From Paraburkholderia hiiakae (lineage in GTDB: Bacteria; Pseudomonadota; Gammaproteobacteria; Burkholderiales; Burkholderiaceae), in contig NZ_CAJHCQ010000032.1 in assembly GCF_904848665.1 (NCBI RefSeq), positions 1-64,000 of the forward strand: a DNA stretch of 64,000 bases. The letters run 5' to 3'. The notes below the pieces were generated by a model that was not told the origin of the DNA, ran no database searches, and worked only from the letters and a program-made list of their open reading frames with translations. This document shows, in pieces, positions 42,311 to 51,606 of the stretch. Each line of letters starts with the position of its first letter. Position 1 is the first letter of the stretch. The position numbers and the translations under genes were made by a program.

Positions 42311-44134
42311 GTGATATCGAAGACAAAAATCAGCGCAGCAGTTTCATTAGTCATGCTAACGGCGGCACAGGGGGCTTCGGCATACGAGTTCACACTCGAC
42401 GACGGCGCCGTCAACGGATCGTGGGTCTCGAACCTCACGGCGGGCGGCGGCATTCGGGTCAAGAACCCGAGCTGCTCGCTCACCGGCGACCCGAACGCGA
42501 ATGGCTGCGGCGCGGGCGCGAACACGGCGCAGTGGGCGTCGGGCGACGATGGCAATCTCAACTATCGCAAAGGGCAGCCGTTCAGCACGTATGTCAGCGC
42601 GACGAGTGAGTTGTTGCTCACAATGCCCAGTCAAGGTGTCAAGTTCATGGTGCGCGGCACCGCGATGTACGACTTTCTCGCGAACGACACGAACAGAACG
42701 CCGCTGTCGAGCACCGCTGCCGCGCAGATTGTTTATCCGGTCGATCTGCTCGATCTCTGGGTCCAGAAGGACTTCACGCTCAACGACCGCTCGGCGCACG
42801 TGCGGCTCGGTAATCAGGTCATCAACTGGGGCGAAAGCTTCTTTGCGACCAACGGCATCAACGCGACCAATGCCGTTGATATTCAAAAGCTGCTGATCCC
42901 GGGCACCCAGCTCAAGCAGGCGCTGCTGCCCGAACCGATGCTGAGCTTCGCGGCGGGTATCACTTCGGGACTCAGCACCGAGGCCTACTACCAGTTCAAC
43001 TGGGAGAGCAACCGCTATCCGCCGGTCGGCTCCTACTGGTCCGCGGGCGACATTTTCGGGCGCGGCGCGGGCCCGTTGACGATCAGCACGATCAACGGCA
43101 ACGTGAACGGCCCCGACGCGGGCACGATCGCGGGGCCGAACGCGGGCAACTCGCAGACGATCGCGGGCATCAATTCAGGCCTCGTGAACGGCGTGTATGC
43201 GGGCCCTCCGTTTAACTCGATCGGCATTCCGACCTCGACGCAGCTGCCGAACAAATACCGCCCGCAGTTCGGCGTCAAGTTCAACTACAAGCCGAAGAAC
43301 GTCGACGTCAATTTCGGCTTCTACTACGAAAACTATACCGACAAGTCACCGGTCGCCTCGGCGCTGGCGAATGGCACGGAACAGTTCCAGTATCTCCAGA
43401 ACCGGCAGCTGTTCGGTGCGAGTGCGAACTTTGGCGTTGGCGACTGGGCGATCGGCACCGAGCTTTCGTATCGTCCGCACGATGCGGTGGCGCTGTCCGG
43501 ATGCTTTGGCGCGGGCGGCCCGCTCGACTTCAACACGAATGGCGTGTCGGGTGTTAATTGCCAGCAGTGGGAAGACCGCAAAAAGCTGCAGTATCTGATC
43601 AACGGCCAATTGAATCTCACGCAAAGCGAATATCCGTTCCTGAAGCTGCTTCACGCCGATATGGCGGTGCTCACGATGGAACTCGCGTGGATCTACTACC
43701 CGGGGCTCAATTCGAACGGCGTGACGCGCACGGTAGACGGCCAGCAGGTGACGCAGGCTCCGGCCGCGGGTTACTTCACCTGGCTGAACAACGACTCTGG
43801 CCTCGGCTACCCGATCACGGCGGCGAAGGGCACGGCAAGCTCGGTTGGCGCGACGATCGACTTTAACTGGACCTATGACGGCACGATCATTCCTGGCTGG
43901 CAAGTTACGCCTGGCGTGACGTTCAGCGACGCGCTGTACGGCTACACGCCAACGTTCACCGCGAATTACATGCAGGGCGCGAAGTCGGTCAACGTCTATC
44001 TGCTTTTCAATCAGAACCCGACGATCTGGCAGGCCGGTATCAACTTCACGGCTTTCTTCGGTGGTCACGACACCGTTGGGCAGCCGTACGCCGACCGCAA
44101 TTTCGTCGGCATCTTCGCAACACGCAATTTTTAA
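42311..44134 (+). CDS. DUF1302 outer-membrane protein
   Basis: This 607-residue protein has a signal peptide ending ASA-YEF and long beta-strand-rich sequence ending in phenylalanine (ATRNF), as expected for an outer-membrane barrel. DUF1302 segments such as YEFTLDDGAVNGSWVSNLT, VRLGNQVINWGESFFATNGI and AGINFTAFFGGHDT are present. The GTG at 42311 follows AGGGGA. It is probably the outer-membrane channel of the DUF1329/DUF1302/RND module. Confidence 0.9.
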   Translation: MISKTKISAAVSLVMLTAAQGASAYEFTLDDGAVNGSWVSNLTAGGGIRVKNPSCSLTGDPNANGCGAGANTAQWASGDDGNLNYRKGQPFSTYVSATSELLLTMPSQGVKFMVRGTAMYDFLANDTNRTPLSSTAAAQIVYPVDLLDLWVQKDFTLNDRSAHVRLGNQVINWGESFFATNGINATNAVDIQKLLIPGTQLKQALLPEPMLSFAAGITSGLSTEAYYQFNWESNRYPPVGSYWSAGDIFGRGAGPLTISTINGNVNGPDAGTIAGPNAGNSQTIAGINSGLVNGVYAGPPFNSIGIPTSTQLPNKYRPQFGVKFNYKPKNVDVNFGFYYENYTDKSPVASALANGTEQFQYLQNRQLFGASANFGVGDWAIGTELSYRPHDAVALSGCFGAGGPLDFNTNGVSGVNCQQWEDRKKLQYLINGQLNLTQSEYPFLKLLHADMAVLTMELAWIYYPGLNSNGVTRTVDGQQVTQAPAAGYFTWLNNDSGLGYPITAAKGTASSVGATIDFNWTYDGTIIPGWQVTPGVTFSDALYGYTPTFTANYMQGAKSVNVYLLFNQNPTIWQAGINFTAFFGGHDTVGQPYADRNFVGIFATRNF

Positions 44135-44141
44135 GCAGGCA

Positions 44142-44166
44142 GGCGCGCGCCTTGTTGGCGCGCGCC
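44142..44166 (+). repeat. perfect 10-base hairpin in the operon
   Basis: Two GGCGCGCGCC arms with a 5-base loop (TTGTT) lie eight bases after the DUF1302 stop. There is no T-run, so partial termination or 3'-end protection is more likely than full termination. Confidence 0.5.
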
Positions 44167-44197
44167 CAAAACGGCAGCAGACTTTGAGGGGCGCAAT

Positions 44198-46561
44198 GTG
44201 TTGAATCGTCTGGTTGGCAAGCTCGAGGGGTTCCTGTTCGGGCATCGCGCGATCACGCTGGGCGTGATCGCCATATTCACGGTCGTGATGGCCGTGTTCG
44301 CGCTGCAGTTGCGCATGGACGCCGGATTCGAAAAGCAGATCCCGACCGAACACGAGTACGTCAAGACCTTCCGGCAATACCGGAACGATCTGCTGGGCGC
44401 GAACCGCGTCACGGTTGTGCTCAAGTCGCGCAACGGCACGATCTGGACGCGCGAAGGCCTCACCCGGCTCTACGAAATCACGCAGGCCGTGGGCTATCTG
44501 CCGAATGTCGATCGCGGCGGCGTGCAGTCGCTCTGGACGCCTAACTCGTTCGTCAACGAGATCACCGAAGACGGCTTTCGCGCCGACCCGCTGATCGACG
44601 GCACGATCACGCCGGAGAGTCTCACGCCAGAGAAGATCGCCGCGATTCGCCAGTCCACCTCGGCGGGCGGCTACGTCGGCGTGCTCGTCTCGCGGGACCA
44701 GACGAGCGCGATGGTAACGGCGGAACTGAACGAGCGCGACGCGAACGGCAACGCGCTCGACTACGTGGCGTTCAACCACATCCTCGAAGAGAAGCTGCGC
44801 AAGCCCTATGAAAACGGCGCGTATCAGGTGGAGATCATCGGTTTCGCGAAGCAGATCGGCGACATTGCCGACGGCGCTTCGGGCGTGCTGGTGTTCTGCG
44901 CGCTCGCGCTGGTGCTCACGGCGGCGGCGGTGTACTGGTACAGCCGCTCGTTGCGCTTCACGATCCTGCCTATCGCGTGCTCGCTCACTTCGCTCGTATG
45001 GCAATTCGGCACGCTGCGCATTCTCGGCTTCGGCCTCGATCCGCTCGCGGTGCTGGTGCCGTTTCTCGTCTTCGCCATTGGCGTTTCGCATGGCATTCAG
45101 CAGATCAACTTCATCGTGCGCGAGCTTTCGCACGGACGCAGCCCGATGGAAGCCGCGCGCCACAGCTTCAGCGGCCTCCTGATCCCCGGCACGCTCGCGC
45201 TCGTCACTGCGCTCGTGTCGTTCATCACGCTGCTGCTTATTCCCATTCCGATGGTGCGCGAACTGGCGATCACGGCGTCGCTTGGCGTTGGCTACAAGAT
45301 CGTGACGAACCTCGTGATGCTGCCGGTCGTTGCATCGTGTCTGCATTTCACCAAGGCATACGCGGACCGCGCTCTGGCCGCACGCGAGCGGCGCGCGCAT
45401 TGGCTGAGGCTGCTCGCGCGCGTGGCCGAGCCGCGCAATGCCGCGATCACGCTTGCCGTGACCGCGATGATTTTCGGCGTGGCGGTGTGGCAAAGCCGCG
45501 ATCGCGTGGTGGGCACGCTGCAGCCGGGCGCTCCTGAGTTGCGCGCTGACTCGCGCTTCAATCAGGATGCGGTGGCGATCGCAACCAGCTACGACGTCGG
45601 CCTCGACTGGCTCACGGTCGTGTTCGAGACGCCGCGCGTTGCCGACTGCACCGACCCGCGGCTCGGCATTTTCGAAGACGACTTTACCGGCTCGATGAAC
45701 CGGGTGCCCGGAGTTGTCTCTGTGAGCTCGTATCCGCAGATGCTGCGCACTTACAACGAGGGCTATAACGAAGGCAATCCGAAGATGTTCGTCGTGCCGA
45801 TCGACCCGACCAACTATGCGGCGCTGAGCGCCGAAATCAACCGGGTGCACGGCTACATGACGAAGGACTGCAAAATGACTGCGGTGCATCTGTTCCTGGC
45901 CGACCACAAGGCATCGACGATCAACCGCGTGATCGATGCCGTGAAGGCATATCGTGCCGAAAATCATGTGGAAGGCGTGACGATCCGGCTTGCTGCCGGC
46001 AACGCGGGCGTGCTCGCCGCGACCAACGACGAAGTGGCGCACAGCGAACTACCGATGATGCTCTACGTCTATGCGGCCATCGTCGTGCTCGTGCTGCTCG
46101 CGTATCGCGACCTGCGCGCGGTGATCGCTTGCTGCCTGCCTTTGACGGTGGCGACCTTCATCGGCTACTGGTTCATGAAGCAACTGCAAATCGGCCTCAC
46201 GGTTGCGACCTTGCCGGTCATGGTGCTGGCAGTGGGTATCGGCGTGGACTACGCGTTCTACATTTACAACCGGCTGCAACTGCATCTCTCGCACGACGTG
46301 CCGGTGGTGAAGGCAGTCGAACAGTCGATTCTCGAAGTTGGCGTGGCGACGATCTTCACGGCAATCACGCTCGCGGTTGGCGTGGCGACATGGAGCTTCT
46401 CCGCGCTCAAGTTCCAGGCGGACATGGGCAAGCTGCTCGCGTTCATGTTCATCGTGAACCTCGTGATGGCGATGACGGCGCTGCCCGCGCTCGCGGTCTG
46501 GCTCACACGGCTCTTCCCGCGCCGCTCGGCGGTCAAAAGCTCGAGCTTCTTCACTCACTAG
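44198..46561 (+). CDS. RND superfamily (MMPL-type) transporter
   Basis: This 787-residue inner-membrane protein has about twelve helices in two similar halves, each with a large periplasmic loop. The helices near residues 227-370 and 620-770 form sterol-sensing-like/RND modules (VFAIGVSHGIQQINFIVREL; VGIGVDYAFYIYNRLQLHL). The start is GTG at 44198 after GAGGGG. It would power movement of a hydrophobic compound together with the DUF1329 and DUF1302 proteins. Confidence 0.9.
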   Translation: MLNRLVGKLEGFLFGHRAITLGVIAIFTVVMAVFALQLRMDAGFEKQIPTEHEYVKTFRQYRNDLLGANRVTVVLKSRNGTIWTREGLTRLYEITQAVGYLPNVDRGGVQSLWTPNSFVNEITEDGFRADPLIDGTITPESLTPEKIAAIRQSTSAGGYVGVLVSRDQTSAMVTAELNERDANGNALDYVAFNHILEEKLRKPYENGAYQVEIIGFAKQIGDIADGASGVLVFCALALVLTAAAVYWYSRSLRFTILPIACSLTSLVWQFGTLRILGFGLDPLAVLVPFLVFAIGVSHGIQQINFIVRELSHGRSPMEAARHSFSGLLIPGTLALVTALVSFITLLLIPIPMVRELAITASLGVGYKIVTNLVMLPVVASCLHFTKAYADRALAARERRAHWLRLLARVAEPRNAAITLAVTAMIFGVAVWQSRDRVVGTLQPGAPELRADSRFNQDAVAIATSYDVGLDWLTVVFETPRVADCTDPRLGIFEDDFTGSMNRVPGVVSVSSYPQMLRTYNEGYNEGNPKMFVVPIDPTNYAALSAEINRVHGYMTKDCKMTAVHLFLADHKASTINRVIDAVKAYRAENHVEGVTIRLAAGNAGVLAATNDEVAHSELPMMLYVYAAIVVLVLLAYRDLRAVIACCLPLTVATFIGYWFMKQLQIGLTVATLPVMVLAVGIGVDYAFYIYNRLQLHLSHDVPVVKAVEQSILEVGVATIFTAITLAVGVATWSFSALKFQADMGKLLAFMFIVNLVMAMTALPALAVWLTRLFPRRSAVKSSSFFTH

Positions 46562-46583
46562 CCCGCCACGAGGACGATTCGCC

Positions 46584-47570
46584 ATGCAACGAACAAAGAG
46601 TTCGAAGATCGCCTGCGCAGTGCTCGCACTGCTTGCGGGCCTGCACTACACGCACGCCGCGCTCGCTGGCGCGGCGCCCGACAACACGGTCGCGGTCGTC
46701 GCCGCGAAACACCGCGCCGACGCGGAGCATTCGATGGTGCTCGGCGCGGCGCTCGCGGGAAATCGCGTTGTCGCGGTCGGGGAGCGCGGCGTAATCCTGC
46801 TTTCGGACGACGACGGCGCGCATTTCCGCCAGGCGCAGGCGGTGCCCGCTAACGCGACGCTCACCTCGGTCTCATTCGTCGACGCGCAACACGGCTGGGC
46901 GGCGGGGCATTGGGGCGTCGTGCTGCGCACCGACGACGGCGGCGAGCACTGGCGCGAGCAACGCGCGGATACGAGCGTCGACCAGCCGCTCTTTTCCATC
47001 GTGTTCCGCGACGAGATGCACGGCTGGGCCGTGGGTCTGTGGTCGCTGCTGATCACGACCGACGATGGCGGCGACACGTGGAAAACGCAGCCGGTAGGCG
47101 AGGGCGCGGCCGCGGGCAAGAGCGGGCTGAACTTCTTCTCCGTGTTCGCTGGACCGGAAAAGGACGTCTATATCGCTGCCGAGCAAGGCACGGTATTCAG
47201 GTCGAGCGACGACGGCGCAAGCTGGCAGGCGCTGCACACGGGCTATAAGGGCACGCTCTGGAGCGGCGTGGTCGCACCCGACCGCACGGTCTACGTGGGC
47301 GGCCTGCGCGGCAATCTGTTCGCAAGCCAGGACGGCGGCGCGACATGGCAGTCCGTGAGCTCCGGCGCAACCAGTTCGATCACTGATCTAGTTGCGAACG
47401 CAACCAGTGTTGCAGGCGTCGCGCTCGACGGCTATGTAATGGTCAAAGCGGCGGGAGCGCACGATTTCGCGGCGAAGCAATTGCCGGGCCGCGATGCGCT
47501 GACCGCGTTGATATTGAAGCGCGACGGTTCGACCGTGCTGTTTTCCAAAGATGGCTTAGTTGCCAAATAA
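46584..47570 (+). CDS. YCF48-related propeller protein
   Basis: This is a 328-residue exported protein with a signal peptide (IACAVLALLAGLHYTHAALA). Repeats of the type DDDGAHFRQAQ, DDGGEHWREQRAD, DDGGDTWKTQ and QDGGATWQSVSS are the BNR/YCF48 (photosystem II assembly factor-like) blades. In gammaproteobacteria and Burkholderia it commonly accompanies RND/DUF1329/DUF1302 clusters. It begins 22 bases after the RND gene and is followed by the aldehyde dehydrogenase. Confidence 0.88.
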   Translation: MQRTKSSKIACAVLALLAGLHYTHAALAGAAPDNTVAVVAAKHRADAEHSMVLGAALAGNRVVAVGERGVILLSDDDGAHFRQAQAVPANATLTSVSFVDAQHGWAAGHWGVVLRTDDGGEHWREQRADTSVDQPLFSIVFRDEMHGWAVGLWSLLITTDDGGDTWKTQPVGEGAAAGKSGLNFFSVFAGPEKDVYIAAEQGTVFRSSDDGASWQALHTGYKGTLWSGVVAPDRTVYVGGLRGNLFASQDGGATWQSVSSGATSSITDLVANATSVAGVALDGYVMVKAAGAHDFAAKQLPGRDALTALILKRDGSTVLFSKDGLVAK

Positions 47571-47599
47571 GTTGCCAAACAAACCAGTCAGGAGTTGAG

Positions 47600-49078
47600 A
47601 TGCAGATCGAGGAATTGCTTGCGAACCTCCATACCCAGATGATCGTGGGTGGCCGCGCCGTGCCCGCGCGCAGTGGCAAGACATTCGCCGTGTACGACCC
47701 CGCCAGCGGCCGCGAGATCGCGCAGGTACCCGACGGCGACGCCGATGACGTCGCGGCCGCCGTGGCCGTGGCGAAGAACGCGTTCGAATCGAGCGAATGG
47801 CGCCGTATGCCGCCCGCCGCGCGCGAACACCTGCTGCTCAAGCTTGCCGATCTCGTCGAGCAGCACGGCGACGAACTCGCGGCGCTGGAGACGCTCAACC
47901 AGGGCAAGCTGCTCGGCTTCTCGCGCATGCTCGAAGTCGGCGGCAGCGCGCAGTGGCTGCGCTACATGGCGGGGTGGGCGACCAAAATCGAAGGCAGCAC
48001 GGTCGATCTGTCGTTGAGCTTTCCGCCGGGCGTGCAGTACCGCGCGTCGACGCAGCGCGTGCCGGTGGGTGTGGTCGCGGCCGTCGTGCCCTGGAACTTC
48101 CCGCTGCTGATGGCCGTGTGGAAAATCGCGCCTGCGCTCGCGTGCGGCTGCACGGTGGTGCTCAAGCCCGCCGAGGAAACGCCGCTCACCGCGATCCGCT
48201 TGGCCGAACTGGCGCTCGAAGCAGGCTTCCCGCCGGGTGTGCTCAATGTCGTGACCGGTCGTGGTGAAACGGCAGGCGCGGCACTGGTGCGTCATCCCGA
48301 TGTCGACAAGGTGACGTTCACGGGCTCGACCGAAGTGGGGCGCCTGATCGGCGCGCAGTGCGGCCGGGATATCCGCCGCGTGTCGCTCGAACTGGGCGGC
48401 AAGAGCCCCGTGATCGTGCTGGACGACTGCGATCCGCGTAAGGCCATCGAAGGCGCGGCGGGCGCGATCTTCTTCAACCACGGCCAGGTGTGCACGGCAG
48501 GTTCGCGTCTTTATGTGCCGCGCTCGATGTATGGGCAAATCGTGGAAGGCATCGCGCAAGTGGCCAACAGCCTCGTGCTCGGTTCGGGTTTCGACGAGAA
48601 GACGCAAATGGGTCCGCTCGTTTCGTCGCGTCATCGCGACAAGGTCGTCGGCATGATCGCCGAAGGCCGTGCGCAGGGCGGCGAAATCATGGCGGGCGGC
48701 GCGGCTCATGACGGCGCGGGCTATTTCGTGCGCCCGACCGTGGTCGCCAACGAAGGGCGCAAGCCGCTTTCGCTCGTGAACGAAGAAGTGTTCGGCCCGG
48801 TGCTGGTCGCCATGCCCTACGACGATCTCGAAGAGGCCATCAGCGCCGCGAATTCGAGCGAGTACGGCCTTGGCGCAAGCGTGTGGACGAACCAGCTCGA
48901 CAAGGCGCTGCGCGTGGTCGACCGCATGGAGGCGGGCACGGTCTGGGTCAACTCGCACAACATGGTCGATCCCGCGCTGCCGTTCGGCGGCTTCAAGTCG
49001 TCGGGCGTGGGGCGCGAACATGGCCGCGCAATCATCGACGCCTACACCGAGACGAAATCTGTCTGCTTCGCCTACTGA
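47600..49078 (+). CDS. NAD(P)-dependent aldehyde dehydrogenase (phenylacetaldehyde/indoleacetaldehyde type)
   Basis: This 492-residue enzyme has the cofactor-binding AAVVPWNFPLLMAVWKIAPAL, the catalytic glutamate in LELGGKSPVIVL and the catalytic cysteine in FFNHGQVCTAGSRLYV. It resembles phenylacetaldehyde and betaine aldehyde dehydrogenases. Its place after the amine dehydrogenase suggests that it oxidises the arylacetaldehyde formed there, for example phenylacetaldehyde, hydroxyphenylacetaldehyde or indole-3-acetaldehyde, to the acid. Substrate choice cannot be read from sequence. Confidence 0.9.
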   Translation: MQIEELLANLHTQMIVGGRAVPARSGKTFAVYDPASGREIAQVPDGDADDVAAAVAVAKNAFESSEWRRMPPAAREHLLLKLADLVEQHGDELAALETLNQGKLLGFSRMLEVGGSAQWLRYMAGWATKIEGSTVDLSLSFPPGVQYRASTQRVPVGVVAAVVPWNFPLLMAVWKIAPALACGCTVVLKPAEETPLTAIRLAELALEAGFPPGVLNVVTGRGETAGAALVRHPDVDKVTFTGSTEVGRLIGAQCGRDIRRVSLELGGKSPVIVLDDCDPRKAIEGAAGAIFFNHGQVCTAGSRLYVPRSMYGQIVEGIAQVANSLVLGSGFDEKTQMGPLVSSRHRDKVVGMIAEGRAQGGEIMAGGAAHDGAGYFVRPTVVANEGRKPLSLVNEEVFGPVLVAMPYDDLEEAISAANSSEYGLGASVWTNQLDKALRVVDRMEAGTVWVNSHNMVDPALPFGGFKSSGVGREHGRAIIDAYTETKSVCFAY

Positions 49079-49102
49079 ACCACGTTCGAGGATCAAGGCA
49101 CA

Positions 49103-50320
49103 ATGAATACGTCACCAGCGGATCTGCAGGGCCTCGCCATGCGCGAAGAGACGAATGCGAATTCACGAGCACGCCTGTGGGTCGCGATACTCGCGGGTGT
49201 GGTCGGGCCAGAGGTGTTCATCGTTCAGCCCGCGGTCGTTGAGGGCTTCGTGAAGTATCTGGGCTTCGACGCGGTCGCGGCGGGTTACGCCGCTTCGGTG
49301 GAGGTGTGGGGCATTGCGCTGAGCTCCATCCTGCTGCCGCTGTTCGCGAAGCGTGTGAACTGGCGCACGGTGATCGTGCTGTCGATTTTGCTGATGGCGT
49401 TCGGCAACGTGGCGTCGGCGTTCACGCCCGATCACAGCGTATTTCTTGTGCTGAGACTACTCGTGGGAATTGGCGCGGGCGGCCTCATTTCGCTCAGCTT
49501 CGCGGCGGTCGGGTTGACGGCCAATCCCGACCGCAACTTCGGCTACATGGTCATGTGGGTGATGATCTACGGCGCGCTGGGGTTGTGGCTCGTGCCGAGC
49601 GCGTTCGCCATTGGCGGCATGAAGCTGCTGCTGTTCTTCTTCGCCGCGTTTCCGCTCGTCGTGCTGCCATTCGTGCGCTATCTCCCGCGCGGCGGCGAAA
49701 GCGCGCCGCAAACCGATGCGAACGCGATCGAACTGCCGAGGACCGCGAAGGCGTCCGCGTTGCTCGCCATGCTGCTGTACTTCGTCGCGCAGGGCATCGT
49801 ATGGGCCTATCTGTTCCTCATCGGCACCGTCGACGGCCTGAGCGAACAGCAGGTGGCCAACGCGCTCACGCTTTCGCAGTTCATGGGCGTGCTCGGCGCG
49901 TGGGCGTTCGGCGTGTGCGGCGCGCGCATCGGCCGCTCGCGCGCGCTCACGGTGAGCGTGCTCGGCGGCTCGCTGTGTCTGCTCTTTCTCACGACGCACA
50001 CGACGTTGGCCATCTTCGCGCTGGTTGTTTGTATTTACAACTTCTTCTGGAACGTAGCCCAGCCGGCCTTGCTCTCGTCGATGGCCGTGTTCGACCGGCG
50101 CGGGCGCATGGTGCTGGCGGCCACCGCCATGCAGATGATCGGTCTCGCGACCGGCCCCGCGCTCGCCGCCTGGATCATGACGTCCGGCGCTTACTCGCAG
50201 GTGATCGGGTCCGGCGTTGCGTTGTTCGTCGCGAGCTGGTTCCTCATCTATTTCCCGGTGCGCTCGCATGCGCGCATGCTGCGCCGCGCCGCCACCGATA
50301 CGGAGACTTCCGATGCCTGA
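49103..50320 (+). CDS. MFS transporter
   Basis: This 405-residue membrane protein has twelve predicted helices. The N-terminal half includes VEVWGIALSSILLPLFAKRV and the MFS loop, and the central loop (PQTDANAIELPRTAK) is cytoplasmic. It is 24 bases after the aldehyde dehydrogenase and overlaps the next gene, so it likely imports an amine or amino alcohol used by the operon. Confidence 0.88.
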   Translation: MNTSPADLQGLAMREETNANSRARLWVAILAGVVGPEVFIVQPAVVEGFVKYLGFDAVAAGYAASVEVWGIALSSILLPLFAKRVNWRTVIVLSILLMAFGNVASAFTPDHSVFLVLRLLVGIGAGGLISLSFAAVGLTANPDRNFGYMVMWVMIYGALGLWLVPSAFAIGGMKLLLFFFAAFPLVVLPFVRYLPRGGESAPQTDANAIELPRTAKASALLAMLLYFVAQGIVWAYLFLIGTVDGLSEQQVANALTLSQFMGVLGAWAFGVCGARIGRSRALTVSVLGGSLCLLFLTTHTTLAIFALVVCIYNFFWNVAQPALLSSMAVFDRRGRMVLAATAMQMIGLATGPALAAWIMTSGAYSQVIGSGVALFVASWFLIYFPVRSHARMLRRAATDTETSDA

Positions 50321-51596
50321 TCAAGACCTGTTGCAGCGGCGCCACCGCGTGCTTGGCAAGCGCGCGCCGCTCTTCTACGACACGCCTTTGCATCTCGTGC
50401 GCGGCGAAGGCGTCTGGCTTTACGACGCCGAAGGCAAGCGCTATCTCGACGCCTATAACAACGTGCCGCACGTAGGCCATTGCCATCCGCGGGTGAGCGA
50501 GGCCATCGCGAAACAGGCGTCGATGCTGAACACGAGCACGCGCTATCTGCACGAGAACATTGTGGAGTACGGCGAGCGCCTCGTTTCGACCTTCGACGCT
50601 TCCTTGCCGATGGTGATGTTCTGCTGCACGGGCAGCGAGGCAAACGAACTGGCGCTGCGCATGGCGCGAGAATGCACCGGCAACATGGGCATTATCTGCA
50701 CCGCGCACTCGTATCACGGCAATACGGCGGCGGTGGTGCAGGTCAGCTCGTTTCTTTCCACGGAGCAGCAGCGCGGCCGCTATGTGCGCACGATCCCGGT
50801 GATCGACCCGTATCGCGAACGCGCAAGCATGAGCGAAGACGAACTCGCGAATCGCTATGCCGAGGACGTGCAGGCGGCCATCGACGCGTTCGAGGCCGAC
50901 GGCGTGCGTGTAGCAGGCCTGCTGATGTGCTCGGGCCTCTCCTGCGAGGGCTTGCCGGACGTGCCCGCGGGTTATCTCGCGCGCGCCGTGGAGAAGGTAC
51001 GCCGCGCGGGCGGCGTGTATATCTCCGACGAAGTGCAGGGAGGCTTTGGCCGTTTCGGCTCGCATTTCTGGGGACATCAGAAGCTTGGCGTCACGCCCGA
51101 CATCGTCACGATGGGCAAGCCCATGGGCAACGGTCACCCGCTCGCGGGCGTGGTGGCGCGCCGGGAATTGATTGAAGACTTCGCCGAACGCAATCCGATG
51201 TATTTCAACACGTTTGCGGGCAACCCCGTTTCGTGTGCGGCGGGCATGGCGGTGCTCGACGTGATCGCAGACGAAGGCCTGCAGCAAAACGCGCAGACGG
51301 TAGGGCAATACGTGCTCGAACGTCTACGTGCGCTGGCGCAAAAGCACGCGGCGATCGGCGACGTGCGCGGCAGCGGACTCTTCTTCGCCGTGGAAATGGT
51401 CGAAGACCGCGCGGACAAGTCGCCAGCCGGCAGCGTGGCGCGCCGTGTCGTCAACGCCATGCGCGAGCGTGGCGTGCTCATCAGCCGTATCGGCGTGCAC
51501 GACAACATCCTCAAGATCCGGCCGCCCATGCCGTTCACGGCGGTCCACGCCGACCAGTTGATCGACACACTCGACGCCGTGCTCAACGCCCTTTGA
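50313..51596 (+). CDS. class III PLP enzyme, phospho-lyase (AGXT2L/ETNPPL) type
   Basis: This 427-residue fold-type I PLP enzyme looks most like the ethanolamine-phosphate/phosphohydroxylysine phospho-lyases: NVPHVGHCHPRVSEAIAKQA, LNTSTRYLHENIVEY, the PLP-lysine region DIVTMGKPMGNGHPLAGVVA and GDVRGSGLFFAVEM with NILKIRPPMPF. These enzymes convert an O-phosphorylated amino alcohol into an aldehyde, ammonium and phosphate. The ATG at 50313 overlaps the MFS stop. A kinase gene follows by 10 bases, the expected partner. A true transaminase remains possible. Confidence 0.82.
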   Translation: MPDQDLLQRRHRVLGKRAPLFYDTPLHLVRGEGVWLYDAEGKRYLDAYNNVPHVGHCHPRVSEAIAKQASMLNTSTRYLHENIVEYGERLVSTFDASLPMVMFCCTGSEANELALRMARECTGNMGIICTAHSYHGNTAAVVQVSSFLSTEQQRGRYVRTIPVIDPYRERASMSEDELANRYAEDVQAAIDAFEADGVRVAGLLMCSGLSCEGLPDVPAGYLARAVEKVRRAGGVYISDEVQGGFGRFGSHFWGHQKLGVTPDIVTMGKPMGNGHPLAGVVARRELIEDFAERNPMYFNTFAGNPVSCAAGMAVLDVIADEGLQQNAQTVGQYVLERLRALAQKHAAIGDVRGSGLFFAVEMVEDRADKSPAGSVARRVVNAMRERGVLISRIGVHDNILKIRPPMPFTAVHADQLIDTLDAVLNAL

Positions 51597-51606
51597 GAGG
51601 ACCGCG

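Noticed and set aside
43346..46042. Minus-strand open frame of about 900 codons
   Set aside because: It lies opposite the DUF1302 and RND genes, is very rich in Arg and His, and matches no family. It is a shadow produced by high third-position GC.
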